DNA of 64,000 bases, taken from NCBI GenBank assembly GCA_021234155.1, contig JAJEKV010000008.1, positions 1,066,508 to 1,130,507 of the forward strand, given 5' to 3'. The number at the start of each line of letters is the position of its first letter. The stretch's first letter is position 1. This document shows, one piece after another, positions 35,476-47,520 of the stretch. The notes under the pieces are model-generated. The model was not told where the DNA came from. It searched no databases and saw only the letters and a list, made by a program, of their open reading frames with translations. The translations under genes were made by a program, and so were the position numbers. The stretch comes from Isoetes taiwanensis (Eukaryota > Streptophyta > Lycopodiopsida > Isoetales > Isoetaceae).

Positions 35476-37529
35476 AGAAAATAACTACACATGCAGGTCT
35501 ATCACATACAATGCACATACATGGAGCATAAAATCTAACAATTTATCAATCTGAACTAATTTCATATTGTCTCAAGTTGGTAAGCTGACGTATGAGTAAT
35601 AAACTTTTTCTGTATCTCATCTCCGATTCAATTTTGTTCTCTCACTTTGAAGTATAATAGAGCACATTATAGAACGTGGAACATTTCCAAGTTGCATTGG
35701 AATTTATGCTTTCCATGTGCTCATTTTAGACTTGCCAACTACAACCTTGAACACTTGGGGAGATGAAATAAATGCATCTATGTGTCCACAAAGAGACGGT
35801 AGCCAACGTGATTAATGGCAAGCAAGATACAATATATGGTGCGGGATATATGGCTATATGGACATACTAAAAGTTTGGTTTGTCATAAGTTATGTCCTTG
35901 ATTCCCTTAAAAAAATGGGGATGAGATTTAACATTCAAAATGAAACAAAATATGGAATGAACATTATAAAAGAACGAGAGAATTTTATTCAACTATCCGA
36001 GGGTCGATATAGACAGTGTTTCTTACCAAGCAACAAGACAAATTGCCAGACTGTAGCAGGTTGGAGAACAAGGGTAAAAATTGTCATGAAGGGAACATAT
36101 CTATAATTTTATAGAGGGCCCATGGTGCAATGCAAATATGCCCATCAAGGGGATGCCCCCACATGAAAGGGGAAGAGTGATTGGTTTAATAAAATCAAGA
36201 CTGACCACATATATTTGGCCCACAAAATTGGATGTTGAATGGGCAAATGTCGACGTCTTGAGCTGGGGCCAAAAAAAATTCAGATCTGCAAAGACAGAGT
36301 TTTGAGCCTTTTTGCACAGATGTTTATGATGGCATTTGCATTAATATGTAGAAGGATTGATTAGCAAATGGGGGCCATTCTATAATGGCTGTCATAAACT
36401 GGCGTCATAGAGAATATGTCATATGTAGCACGTCCTCTCCGAAAATCACTCTCCCAGATCCTAACCTTGACCTCCGAAAAAAGCCTATCACCGACCTGCT
36501 ATATACACATTGTATCCTATATGGCTGACAATTGACGTAATATTGGTCTTTGTGATGTTCCTTTCGCCTTACAACACTTATACACATGGGCTATATTTAA
36601 TGTTTTATTTTTTTCTTCACTGCTATAATGTCCTCAACCATATTTGTTTCAAAACATTAGGAAAAAATAATAGATTTGATCACTAATTCTAATATAAAAC
36701 TAAGCAAAATGCTGATGTGAAATTTTCCATTCTAAAATGATTAGAAAACTTCTAGTGGGGTAGATTACCTTTTGAACTTTAAATAGTGGTTCTTGCTATA
36801 TAGTACAATAAAATTAATGTTTTCTCGGCTGATATGTCACTACGTATTTGCATCAAGTATCCCTATCAATATAATTTTCTTCATTTTATTCAAGTGAAAC
36901 ATGCAATATTGGATTAATTTGTCTTTCACCTTGTTACCAATTCAAGTATGTTACGTGAATTTCACCATAAATTATGACATGAAGGAAAGAAATAGACCAT
37001 TAGATTTCTTTCACCATTCTATTCCAAATGGGTACTTTTCGATGTTGAATAGATGCGTCATCCTAAGTATACTCCGTATCACTAGAAGATAATTTATTAT
37101 GGTGATACACGACCCTCAATTATATGCCAAGTTGTGGCATGCAAGACCAAGTTATATGCCAAGTTGTGGCATGCAAGGCCAAGTTGGGTGACATGGGGGT
37201 ATTTACCTACAAACTATTCATTTCTTCAAATACACAAATATGGAACTTATTTACAATCTTAATACATTCTATTAAATCTTATGAGCTATTAGTAAATTCG
37301 GATCATGACTGCGAAACTCAGATCCGAATTAAGTTAAGGAAACCTTAAACCAGATCCGAAACTGAGTTAAGGATGAGAAAGTTTGAAACCTTATTACATT
37401 CTATTAAATCTCGTGAGCTATTAGTTAGTTTGGATTATGAGTATTTAGTTTGGTTAGTTTGGATTATGAGTATTTAGTTTGGATTATGAGTATTGAATTC
37501 AAATTCTTATTTTACTTTATCACTATCTT
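35476..37529. other. AT-rich intergenic DNA with short tandem duplications
   Basis: No gene recognised. Direct duplications lie at 37118-37180 (TATATGCCAAGTTGTGGCATG twice) and 37430-37495 (TTTGGATTATGAGTAT three times). Confidence 0.4.
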
Positions 37530-37730
37530 ACCTTCTCCACAAATTTTTTTAATAGAAAACACACACATACATGATATTTTTACTCACACACCGAATGATA
37601 TTAGTGGGCACACCATAGATGATAGACTTGCATTCGCCCACCGAATGGTAGTCAGTGGATTTTGAACCCCAATGAGGAACACCCCAAGCCAAAAGCTTAA
37701 CCACTAAGTCATCAGCGCAATGTACAAGAG
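37530..37730 (-). mobile_element. tRNA-derived SINE
   Basis: Read on the minus strand from about 37725: GACTTAGTGGTTAAGC (A box), then GGGGTTCAAAATCC (B box) about 30 bp later, then a body with CACTGACTACCATTCGGTGGG and an A-rich end (ATTAAAAAAATTTG, about 37540). This is the usual layout of plant SINEs transcribed by RNA polymerase III. A 29-bp duplication (about 37705-37760) lies at its head. Confidence 0.6.
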
Positions 37731-38119
37731 AATATAAGTCATCAGCGTAATGTACAAAAGAATCTCCATCTGAAATACTTAATCTGAATTAACTTGAAGG
37801 CTAATTCGATAACCCTGGGATTTCACTTATACCTATGGGAGGCATGCCATTTGCATGCAAAGGGGGTCAGCATAAAGCCCCTTGTACTTGCCTTAGATAT
37901 GCTTGATTAAAAAGTGCCCTTAAAAGTGCCATCTAATGACTAGAAAAAAACCCAAAGAAGTATCCAGTACTAATACTGCAAAACTATGTCTCAACAAATA
38001 TTAAGTTTAAGAATTAATACATACTTTTACGTCTCTATTAATTTTGTCTTTCACCTTTAACTTTGAAGCTTAACATGTCCTCCTAGTCTTTGCAGCAAAT
38101 TTTCATCATTTATATAACT

Positions 38120-39190
38120 CTATGTCTCATCATAATCTACGACTCTTATCTAATAATGTGGCTAGCTGTCACATACCAATCATAACTTATTTCAAGCTTA
38201 ATATCAAACATTTGGAGGACGATGAGTTTAAAGTTTATTGTAATCAGATTTGGTCTCGCGCTTTTGCGCTTTGTAGGGGCATGTCTAGGAGAGTTGCAGT
38301 ATTGTCCACATTAAAGTCATTTGCAAAGAGTGGGGTTAGTCAAGACTGTAGAAGGTAGAAGACCATCTTCATTGTATCAAGAATTAGAGGTCCATTGTGC
38401 TCTCACCTCCACCAATGGAGTTATTAAAAAGGAGTTGCTATCTCAGATTAAGGCTATGGAAACTGTGAAAGTCATTGAAGCTAAGACAAAGGCATAGTTT
38501 TAGTAGTTCAAGAATGGAGATAAATGTACACGCTTCGTCTTTGCTGGTGAGGAAAAGGAAACTCGCTATATGTTTGCATTCTTTGGTATTGCCACATGGT
38601 TCCCTCTGATCATGTGCATCTTAAGCAGTATCTTCATTGGTGGAGTTGCCCTGCTTTTGAGATAGTCCGGAATCATTTTTTGACCTTGGCATTCCATTCC
38701 ACGCTTCCACAACTTCTCAGAGCACCATCTGTGCATGACTTGGCATTATACATACTTGAGGTTCTAGATAAACGTCTGCAATTACTGAGCCCTCAGTAGT
38801 CATTATCTCCGCTTGTCTAGTATCATCATTACTGCAAAGGTTTTTCCCTTGAAAACCTTTCGAGGCAGGGGTTTTTTAATCCTAGTAGTAATGATTGTAC
38901 TAGCCCATTGTATGGGTCCCATGGCCTATTGGTCTCCGTGGACGTTAAAAAAAACTATTCTATTCTATTCTATTCATCAGTATTTTTCTTCATTTTTTGC
39001 ATGGCGATAGCCCTTGCCTTTTCAAGAGGACATGCAATCTGCTGTGTTGATTAAGATGCGTTGCATTATATTTGAAGAGCGAGTTGTTTCTTGAGTCTAG
39101 TATAGTGAAGACGGATTTGAAAGCAACCTACGCTCTCTCGAAAAAGGATAAATGTCATGGTCTAGATGGTTGGAGGATCAATCAAGGATG
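38120..39190 (+). mobile_element. LINE ORF2 remnant between endonuclease and RT, interrupted
   Basis: ITYFKLNIKHLEDDEFKVYCNQIW (38180-38255), FKNGDKCTRFVFAGEE (38504-38550) and LKATYALSKKDKCHGLDGW (39119-39170) are, in order, the linker and early RT parts of plant LINE ORF2 (W-GD-CT-FF; K-S-G-DG). A foreign LINE tail at about 38590-38985 splits it. Stops are frequent. The matching RT box may be the piece starting at 43285. Confidence 0.65.
38590..38985 (+). mobile_element. 5'-truncated LINE 3' end with a (TTCTA)n tail
   Basis: 38865-38945 (GGTTTTTTAATCC..., GGGTCCCATGG, TTGGTCTCCGTGGACG) is a close relative of 55030-55110, the 3' end of another LINE here. The tail is a TTCTA/CTATT microsatellite (about 38957-38982). 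CATTCTTT near 38577 and CATTTTTT near 38992 may be its target duplication. Confidence 0.7.
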
Positions 39191-40039
39191 ATATATATTT
39201 ATATTGGCATCATCCAAGGTTTGCCAATGGTTGATGGTTTTAAGAAGTATATAAATAATAATATGATTAAATCGAGCTTCTTAAGACCCAAAAGGGCATA
39301 AAGTCTGAAATACAAAAAAAAAAAAAAAAAAAAAGTATCAAGTATTGTGCGAGTTTTTACATAAGATGATGCTTATCTATATCGATATGAATGCTCCTAG
39401 ATCGGAGAGGATCCATCCGCCACGAGAGAAAAAGGTTAGAGTGTTCAGCCTCATATCTCGCTCTTATTGGATCGTATTGTGTGCATCGAAGAAGGGTATG
39501 TTCTTCATCTTCAATCTGGCCGTCTTCACAAAACAGGCAAATTCTTTCTTCCCTTGGGATTTTCATCCATCGACTGCTTTGATCCTTAGGTGATGAGAGC
39601 TGAGCCTATATCCGCAATGACTTTCCCGACACGTGGAGATGTTTTCGATAATCTTTTTCTCGCAGATATTAACATTGGGTTAATCTCTCGACCGATAAAA
39701 CTCCATCTTTGTACCCTTTTCTTGCCACGGTTTTCAACGACCTTGGCCTGAACCGGATCGCGAATCCCTTCGTGCCCGGTAGGCCAATTACTCTCTTCCA
39801 AATTCCCATTTATGTAACCACTCCTTTACTTCTTGGAACCACCCTTGGCTGCTCGAGGTTTGCATTGCAAGGTGAGGGAGCCGACTCTCCTCTAGATTGC
39901 TGATCCCGTTGACATATGACAATGTTTGGCACAAAGCTTCAAACGTAAGGGAAGCATCCCCGCTCCTCCGCTAAAATCATTGCATAGGGTACTTGTTTTT
40001 ATCCCAAGTTCTTCTCAAGGAAGAGTTTGAGCACTCCTT

Positions 40040-41700
40040 CTATCTTCTCCCACATTTTGCTTGATAGAGATGGCTTCCCCAAATTGGGCAGCCATATAGC
40101 ACTACGCTTGCACTGTGGTACGAAAGAGCATTTTTCTGAGCTTCCATCCCCGCTAAACCAGCTTTATGGCATCTTTGCAACATGTCAGACAGGCACGCTT
40201 TGCCTCCCCGCAATCGCTTTTTCAATGCAAATCTTCCAAATTTGTAATTTGAGCGTAATTCCAATCCTAGATATTTGTAAACATTAACCAATTCCAACTG
40301 TTCATTCGATAAAAGAAATCTGGTTTTGAGAACGTGCCACTTACCATGCATTTAGACTTGGATAAGTTCACCTTCATACATTTGTTTGTGCAAAAAGGGC
40401 CAGGTTGTCTAGATGTGTTTGTAACCCTTTGTGAAGTTTCTCGAGAGAAGGACCACGCCATCCGCATATATATTAAGAGTTGGATAAGAAAGTTTCCGAG
40501 CAATGTTCCAAAATTGTCCTTTGGATCTCATCCATTCTTCTAGGGAGTCAATGTAAAGCCCAAGAGCGTGGGGAGATAAGGGGCAGCCTTGTTTCACGCC
40601 CACCGTCTTTGTGGAACCTCATCCGTAGCTTACGTGAAAGTTTAGCAATTACCTCTTCATACAATTTGGCCACTTTGCTCCACGTGTATGTTCTCTCGGG
40701 AGGCCTAACTCTTCCATCCTCTCTTCTAAGCCTCGCCTGGGGGGATCTGAGTCGAAAGCCTTCTCGAAAATCAATGAAAGCCATGTGCAACGATTTTTCG
40801 GGACGCTTAGCTCTCTCCATTAAGACTCGAGTGATAAAATGTGATCATAAGTGCTATGATCTTTCCGAATCCAGCTTGTGTGATGGCCCTCTTATCCGCA
40901 GAATCAGCCCATGCAGCAATTTTTCTTCGAGAATGCCTCCAAAGATTTTGGAAAAGATGCCCTACTAAGATTGTTCTATAGCTTCGCATCCTCGCCTGCG
41001 CTCTGCTTTGTAAATAGGTACTACTCTGCATGTTTGCCATTGTCTAGGGAGACCCTCCTTTGCCGCATCATTAAGAACCTTCGTGAGATATGGAATCAGC
41101 CCATCTCCTCCCCATTTTATCAGTTCAGCCGAAAGCCCTTCTAAATCGACTGCCTTTCCATTTGCCAATGATTGAGTGTACTCTTCAACCTCTGCCTCAG
41201 TGAAAAGATCTTCTAAAATGGTGCAACCGTTCATCCTTGAGGCCTGTGGGGCATAATACAGTTCCTTGACAAATTCTAGCAGCTTTGAAGTCTCCAAATT
41301 ATGCCCTGTGGTGGGCATGGCCAACTTAGACCAAAAGCTTCTTGGCTTTTCTTCAAAAAGCGCACTGAGGCCAGCCTGTCGAGTCTTGTAAAATGCTGCC
41401 TTCTTCTTCTTTAAGGCTTTTTTGTACCACTTAGGTTTTCATTTTTCAGACTGACGGCAATGACCTTCTCGAGTTCACGAGCATTCTTGGTCCCACCAAG
41501 ACTTGATTTCCCACGGTGGACAAGCTCGGGTTTCTCCAAAGCTTTTTCGGGTGCATTCGGATAACTTGGGATAAGGATTGAGCATTTGGGCAGTTATCTT
41601 CCCTTACATTTTCGAGCAATTCAGACAAAGCTTGTTGGTAGGCATCTCTTTTCACATAATCCAGTTTGATTTTTGGGACAAATTCCTTTTCCACTCTGCA
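40040..41700 (-). pseudogene. LINE reverse transcriptase domain
   Basis: ANGKAVDLEGLSAELIKWGG (about 41165-41105) precedes RT. LHMAFIDFREGF (40790-40755), GVKQGCPLSPHALGLYID (40600-40548), NIYADGVVLLS (about 40475-40440; ADG instead of ADD) and YKYLGLEL (40275-40250) follow in the right order for non-LTR RT. Several one-base shifts and stops break it, and the catalytic second Asp is replaced. Confidence 0.88.
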
Positions 41701-41749
41701 TTTTTAAAACTCATATCCAAAGCAAAAAGGATAGGCACATGGTCCGATT

Positions 41750-42512
41750 CGGTTGCTTGTCAATCAGCTTGAGATAAGGAACTGGATTACGTGACCGCGC
41801 TAGCAGATAATCAATCAGATCTTGTCTCCTTGCCAAGTAAAACATGTTGACTTGTTAGAGCAAGGATATTTCAAATGCCATTGAGTATTTTTTAGATTGC
41901 GATAGAGCCAAGCTCTAACAAAGCGCGCACTCCATTTGGTTTTTATTCGGGTCACCGAAGCTTCATCAAATTGGGGGTCATAGACTTCTTCTAACATCCG
42001 ATTATCCTCGTATATATTTGATACATTGCATATTTTGTGTCCTAGCATTAAAATCCCCTACTAGCATGACCTCGTCCTTTATCCCGAAAATCCCCGACCG
42101 CAATGTAAGAGCATGGTATGGATGGTCCGAGTCCATTCCTTCCTGTTTATACACCTTCATATTCAACGGCGCATAATAGCAAGCAGCCAGGAATATTGGG
42201 TGAGATGTTCCTACTTTTATCCACATAAATTGACTATGTGTGTCTTTTTGTGCCACTGAGATGCTACCTGTAACTTGACTTCGGGCATACAATGCTATGC
42301 CTCCAAAACCACGACCCATGCACGAGTCTTTCATATTCCATACTGCATCAACAAAGGCAAAACACAGTCAAATCTGGTAATGAACTTGACTGGTGCTGCC
42401 ATGTTTCCAGGAAAATTATAACATCTGCATTTTCCCAGATGTGTACTGTTGCATCTATTTTAGCCTGGTGTAAACCATGGATATTCCAGCACATGACCTT
42501 TAGGGTCTCGTT
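41750..42512 (-). pseudogene. LINE endonuclease domain (APE type)
   Basis: VMCWNIHGLHQAKID (about 42495) and IIFLETWQHQ (about 42410) open the fold. FGGIALYARS (42310-42280), ACYYAP (about 42190) and VGDFNART (about 42075-42050) carry the usual APE motifs. The domain nicks target DNA to prime reverse transcription. Frame breaks occur near 42335 and 42010. Confidence 0.85.
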
Positions 42513-42515
42513 TCC

Positions 42516-43211
42516 CTATTCTGATTTTCTTCTCTTTGTTACGATTGCTCTTCCAGAACGGTCCAGGTAAGCGACAAACCCTTCATCTCTAGCTTCTTTT
42601 ATTTTGGCTAATTCCTTCTTCCTTTGTTCCAGCTGTGATGGGGTAAGATCATAATCCAACCAGATCTTGTGTCCTTTCAGGACAGCTCGATTTTGCAAAA
42701 TTCTATCCCTGGCTTCTTTGTCTTTGAGTTTCACCATGATTGCCCTTGAAAAACTAGTTGGCTTGCCCTAATCTTCTCGCTATGCACTACACCTGGATCA
42801 TGTAAATGCATGACATCTTTAAAGAAAAGACTTACCGTTTGATTGATATCTTCGTCATCTTCTTCCTTCAGACCTGATATCTTGAGATTTCGTGCTCTAT
42901 TCTCTTGATCCTAGGACTCAGCAGATATTTCTTCATTATGCTTGTCCATTGTTTGTTTTGTTGCTTCCGCAACCACATTTGTGATGGCATCCATATCCCG
43001 AACCCCGGATTCATGGTGTTTTAAGAAGAACCTCTTTCAATTACGTGTTTTGATTGCTCAAAATTTTTCCTGGGCAATGACTTCTCCCATCAATCTCTTG
43101 ATTCGCCATCTCGATTTCATCTCTAGCACCAAATTATCAAATTGTCTCCATCAGATTCAAAAGGGTCGGCCTTTTACTTGGAGATCCGGCTGGCTTTTTG
43201 CTTTTCCCCAT
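42516..43211 (-). pseudogene. LINE ORF1 (RNA-binding protein, L1 type)
   Basis: It starts MGKSKKPAGSPSKRP at 43211. NRARNLKISGLKEEDDED (about 42910-42850) is the start of the RRM-like domain of L1 ORF1 proteins. The open part 42737-42516 (RDRILQNRAVLKGHKIWLDY, then RAIVTKRRKS) is the C-terminal domain. The protein coats LINE RNA. At least two frame breaks lie between 43150 and 42760. Confidence 0.75.
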
Positions 43212-43284
43212 CTCGGGGGACCTACGATTCCCAAAAGGCTAGGCGCTACCAAACCGCCTAGGCGCTTTGGAGCCCCTCGAACTA

Positions 43285-44860
43285 TTAGTATGTTTGATGA
43301 TACCTTTCTATTTGTAACTACTGAGGTTGAGAATCTTCAAAGTGCTAAGCTATTATTGGACACTTTCTTCTTAGCATCGAGGGTTCTTGTAAGATGGAAA
43401 AAAGTGCACTACTTTTATGGATGTTGGAAGTCCGGTTCCCTCCTCAGATTTTGGACTACCCATGGAAGGTATTTCTACATGGCAAAACCGGGTGAGGTTA
43501 CTCGATATTCCGTTAAAACAACTCCCCTAACACACCAAAACAAAAACAATTTCCCAATACAACATCACAAAAATAAAGTGCAGCCACCATAACATCATCT
43601 CTCAAAGTAAGAAATGAAAGAGGCCCAAAAAAGTAACTGGCCAATCTACTTGTCTTAGTTTTAATATCTTCATAAAAGCTTTTTGCACTACAATGATCTT
43701 TCACATATAGTTTGCAATGTTGTCTTTTGCAGGTCTTCTGACTTGTTCAGCCATGGTTAAGCTCTGGAAGTAAACAATTCTCTCTCATTCATCTCCTCTT
43801 TCCAGTTCTCTTGCATGAATCCACAAGTGATCCTAAATTTTGGGAAAGCTAGATAAAATCAGTTTATGGCCAATTCAACACAATCTGCCGGTGAACCATC
43901 AAAATTTATATTCTACAATCAAGCACAAGCACAAGCTCAAACACAGGGAAGCTCAAGCTTATTAGGATCAAGCAAATCCCTGAGTCTAGGAATTACATCA
44001 TCCCCTGCAATAGTACGATTGGGTTAGGTAGGTTGCCTGGCCCATCTGGGCATCCACCGACATGCAAGCGACAGTCCAACAAAAACTCTTAACTGCCTTT
44101 GCGTTTGTGGGTTTTAAAATATTAAGGCTTTAAAAAGATAAAACGAAAATGTTCTTAAAAATCTTGTTAGATTTTAAAATAACAAGCCCTTAAAAAGATA
44201 AACCAAAAATAATATAAGCCCTTAAAATATTATAGGCTTCTTTATTTCCGTTTTTCATTTTTAGCTACATCTTTTCCTTTATATTTCTATGAACTCTCAA
44301 TGGTTCAACGGAGAAAAAACCCCTATTTTTGAATAAACGTTTTTAGCCCAATATTGATTTCCCCTCCTTTAGTTACTTAGATATTTCAATTAACTACGGT
44401 TTGTTTGGTGCGTAATTACATATAGTTTCCCATTGGAGAGCCATGGATCACGGAGGATTCTCCTCATGGCCTTTCGAATTTGTTTGAGCGCCCTTCTCAA
44501 AGCCAAACCATCCATTTAGTGCATTAATGGCATTCATGTTTCGCTTCGAGATTCTTGGGATGAAATTATTAAAAGGTCGAGAAGCACTTAATTTTGTGGA
44601 ATACACTAAACTATTCATGCTTGGAAGAATCATTATAACTAAATGTGTACTTAGTAATACTAATATTTACATGGCATCTGCTCTATTAGCTCCTCAGTGA
44701 TGGAGGAGATTGTTCGTATTGTCAGGAATTTCATTTGAGGTGGAAAGGATTTTTACCTCCAAAGTAAAGTGATAATCTCGAAGTTTATTTAGAATCTTCT
44801 TGCACGACAAAGATGATTCTCCAAGTTTGAGATTGGTGACACAGTCAAGTCGACATTGTC
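43285..44860 (+). mobile_element. LINE RT second half, plus strand
   Basis: MFDDTFLFVTTEVENLQSAK (43291-43350) is the MFADDT box of plant LINE RT with one residue lost. LASRVLVRWKK and PGEVTRY (43480-43510) match the following segment. 44510-44700, in alternate frames, gives LFMLGRIIITKCVLS (the LS-AGR-LI-VL block) and ASALLAPQ. 44830-44860 is the end. 43515-44440 between the blocks is AT-rich without LINE similarity and may be another insertion. Confidence 0.65.
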
Positions 44861-45239
44861 TCCATTTCATAAGGCAACCACCAAGTCCCTCCTTCCTTGG
44901 CCTTTGTTTTATCAACTGCATCCATATCCAAATGCTTCTCCCTTCCTAAAGGGATTGCTTACTGCTTATGCTTTTGGGTATAGTAGGGGCTTCGGAAGCA
45001 TCTCCCATTTCATCTCCCTTTTTTTCCTTCGAGCTGGTGCTCTTACTCTTGTTCTGTATTATGGTCTGACAAAGTGTCCTTTCTAGCAATTTGAATCCAA
45101 CGCTTTTGGATTGACCCTGTCTAGTCAGCATTGGTTTCCTATATTCTATCCATTAGTTACGAGCATGCCGCAATTGCTCTATATAGGGACTGCAAAAAAT
45201 AAATTTGTTAGTTCCAGGTTAACGACAAATTGCGTCTAT
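44861..45239. other. spacer, no gene recognised
   Basis: Short ORFs on both strands (44856-45086, 44946-45131) show no domain. This may be the 3' part of the preceding LINE. Confidence 0.35.
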
Positions 45240-45525
45240 TTTGAAAAGAGACTGCTTTGATTGATTGAAGCACTCCCATTTTCTGAATATGCAAATCGCG
45301 CATAGCGTGATTTCAAAATGGAAGGGATTGCTTATTCTGAAAAGAGAATGCTTTCACTGGTTGAAGCACTCTCGTTTCTAAATATGCAAATCGCGCCTGG
45401 CCGATTTCAAAATGGAAGGGAAATCGTGCCAGGCACGATTTGACTAATCAGAAACCGGTCAACTGGTTCTATTTAGTTAAACGTATCGAGTTTTTGAATA
45501 TGCAAATCACGCCTAGCGCAACCAA
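45240..45525. repeat. repeat cluster with four AAATCGCGCC palindromes
   Basis: Two tandem units of about 95 bp (45240-45337, 45338-45422) share GAAAAGAGA-TGCTTT, TTGAAGCACTC and ATATGCAAATCGCGC, then GATTTCAAAATGGAAGGG. Palindromes lie at 45293-45313, 45388-45407, 45421-45441 and 45504-45520. The third is a perfect inverted repeat (AAATCGTGCC, A, GGCACGATTT). Two more copies are at 47355-47375 and 47429-47449. They precede ORFs and may be regulatory. Confidence 0.75.
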
Positions 45526-45702
45526 AACAAAAGGCATAGGAAAAAAGAGTTACCTTTTGTACAGATACATTTTTTTCATATTGTTAAGAAGTGCACTGAT
45601 TTCGGCTAGCTCAGCAGGAGTTGCTGAGCCGCTTAGGAACCGACAGTTTTTGACCGAGTTGTCTGATTCACAAGGCAAATATTCGATCTCCATGTCACAG
45701 AG

Positions 45703-46448
45703 ATGAGGAAGGCCCATCGATTAGACGATGAAGAACTGATCTCGGTTTTGGACAGGTGCATCAGAAAGGAAGTCTTTTACAAGAAAAGTTTTGTAGCAAA
45801 GAACAGAGTATCATTTGAAGATGCCTGCGACCAACTGAAAAATATTCGAGCACTCAAGAAGGCAGTTGGAGAGGAATTACAAAGGCTTACAGGGGGGTGA
45901 TCATTGTTGGAGCTAGGACTAATGCAAAAATACAATGTCTCCAACGATGATCTCAAGAAGTATATTTTTTGGTTGAAAGAGTTTGTCAAACAGCAAAAAT
46001 TGAAAAACGTTACACACCTACGTGGGCTTCACATGAAAGTGGCATCCGACTTGAAAAGAAAAGTTGCATTGGTGAAGCAGACCCCGGAAGAAAAATCCAC
46101 TTTCTTTTACCAAGTGTCCACTGGTTTTAAGTGTGCAATGCCAGACGTGTGTAAAGAACCCCCGATATCATTCTCTTCGCGCTTGATAGCTGAGGTACCA
46201 GATGGTCGCTTGATGACTATAAGGCCTTTTACAATACATGCAGTGGTTTTACGACAGAAATGCATTATACCATTGTCACAATTTGCCCCTCCGACATGTC
46301 CTATGCATATGCTCTATCTGCTACAAAGGATTTAGAGGTTAAAGTGATACGACAAGCAATACCGATAGATGAAAACAGGGATGGTGAGTTTAGTATAGAA
46401 AGTAAAATCTCACATGTGTTAATCATTATGATAGCCATGCATGGATGA
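45703..46448 (+). pseudogene. unidentified protein gene, two frame-shifted parts
   Basis: Open stretches 45703-45900 (DDEELISVLDRCIRKEVFYK) and 45904-46335 (LKKYIFWLKEFVKQQKLKN, then FYQVSTGFKCAMPDVCKEP) are separated by one stop codon with only one other codon between them. ORF 46260-46448 continues in another frame (HYTIVTICPSDMSYAYAL). Charged helices dominate the first 200 residues. I do not recognise it. The palindrome cluster lies directly upstream. The long open frames with coding-like composition argue for a real gene. Confidence 0.5.
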
Positions 46449-46659
46449 TAAGGAATATGAAAGGCTTAAGGGAAAACCGTAGGCTTAAAAACTTGCATGG
46501 CGTCTATCACGATGAACCTCTCCTCGCAAAATGTCTTCTCTTGAGCAAGCTAACGAGGATAAGGGAAGGGTGTGCTAGACTTGTAACAAATAGAACTTGA
46601 AGAGGAAGATGAGGAAGAAAACCGGGGGACCTTCTTGTGGGAGCACATAAAGTATGCGC

Positions 46660-47203
46660 CCTAACGCCATATAAGGGGAGGTTAAACAAGAACGGGTTTT
46701 CTATGGCTCTTTCTCATTATCTCATTGAAGTATTTTGCCCATTGGGGACAACTTGTTGGGAGCTTCTCGACGGTAGGGGAAGCTTTGAAGTTAGCAAGGA
46801 AATGCCGAACATCATCTTCGCGATCGAGCCAAGCATTTCTTGAGCTCTTTTTGAGAAAGTGCTAGAAGAAGCACCTAGGGATCCAATCGGCAGTAAAAAA
46901 GCAAAAGCTTCGAGCTCTAAGGTCAAATACTTGCAGATTTGGATAAAGAACAAGAGGCTATGAGATGGCACTTTGGTTAGCATTAATATGGATATCACAA
47001 ATGAGCAGCCGAACCGATCCCGCCGAATGTTCGACATGCCCCGTGGAACATCCTTTGTAGATGAAGATAAAGAACGGGATGAAAATAACAAGGATGAAGC
47101 TAATGACGTGGATCGAGAGTCAAAATCTGAAAGCTCTAGCCAAGTTAGCGTAAAAGTAATGAACTATCGACCATATAGTTCAGTCTATACGCACACTAAG
47201 TGA
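46660..47203 (+). pseudogene. unidentified ORF, possibly methyltransferase-like
   Basis: GFSMALSHYLIEVFCPLGTT, then WELLDGRGSFEVSKEMPN and IIFAIEPS (46697-46840), loosely resembles the C-terminal SAM-binding block of adenine/cytosine-N DNA methyltransferases (F-P-G-x-V-D-F-G-GS, then IGIE). No DPPY/DPPW catalytic motif was found, so this is only a hint. A frame-shifted acidic tail (46973-47203, rich in Asp/Glu/Ser) follows. Confidence 0.3.
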
Positions 47204-47520
47204 TGTGGTTGATGCTTCTAGCGAGCCGAGGCAACTCTCGTAATAAGGAAGCAATGTAAGAAGACACCACTGTGATTGATGAAGAAGAAAGGTATTGTGA
47301 CCAAGCTCGTTGTCTTGTGATATCGGTCGCTTTTACTAACGATGCAAGATATGGAAATCGCGCCTCGCGCGATTTAGAGTTTCCTTTGGTTTCATAATTT
47401 TAGAATTTCTTGATATGCTTCTTTATATAAATCGCGCCAGACGCAATTTCTTGTTCCATTTCTTTCTTCTCATGCGACTGCGCTTATTCTACGATATAAT
47501 TCTCGGCTTCCCCAAAAATA

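Larger units (their letters stand above)
39345..43280 (-). mobile_element. LINE with L1-type ORF1 and ORF2, minus strand, decayed
   Basis: A nearly full element reading leftwards: ORF1 (43211-42516), endonuclease (about 42512-41750), RT (about 41700-40050) and a terminal Cys/His segment CLFCEDG...EEHTLLRC (39550-39480). EN and RT frames are broken by one-base shifts and stops. Its left end lacks a poly-A tail, so the 3' end may be truncated. It seems to have inserted into a plus-strand LINE whose parts flank it. Confidence 0.85.

Noticed and set aside
42942-43592. 216-codon plus-strand ORF
   Set aside because: Its first half is the complement of LINE ORF1 (43211-42516), and only the end (from 43285) is a LINE RT piece; not one protein.
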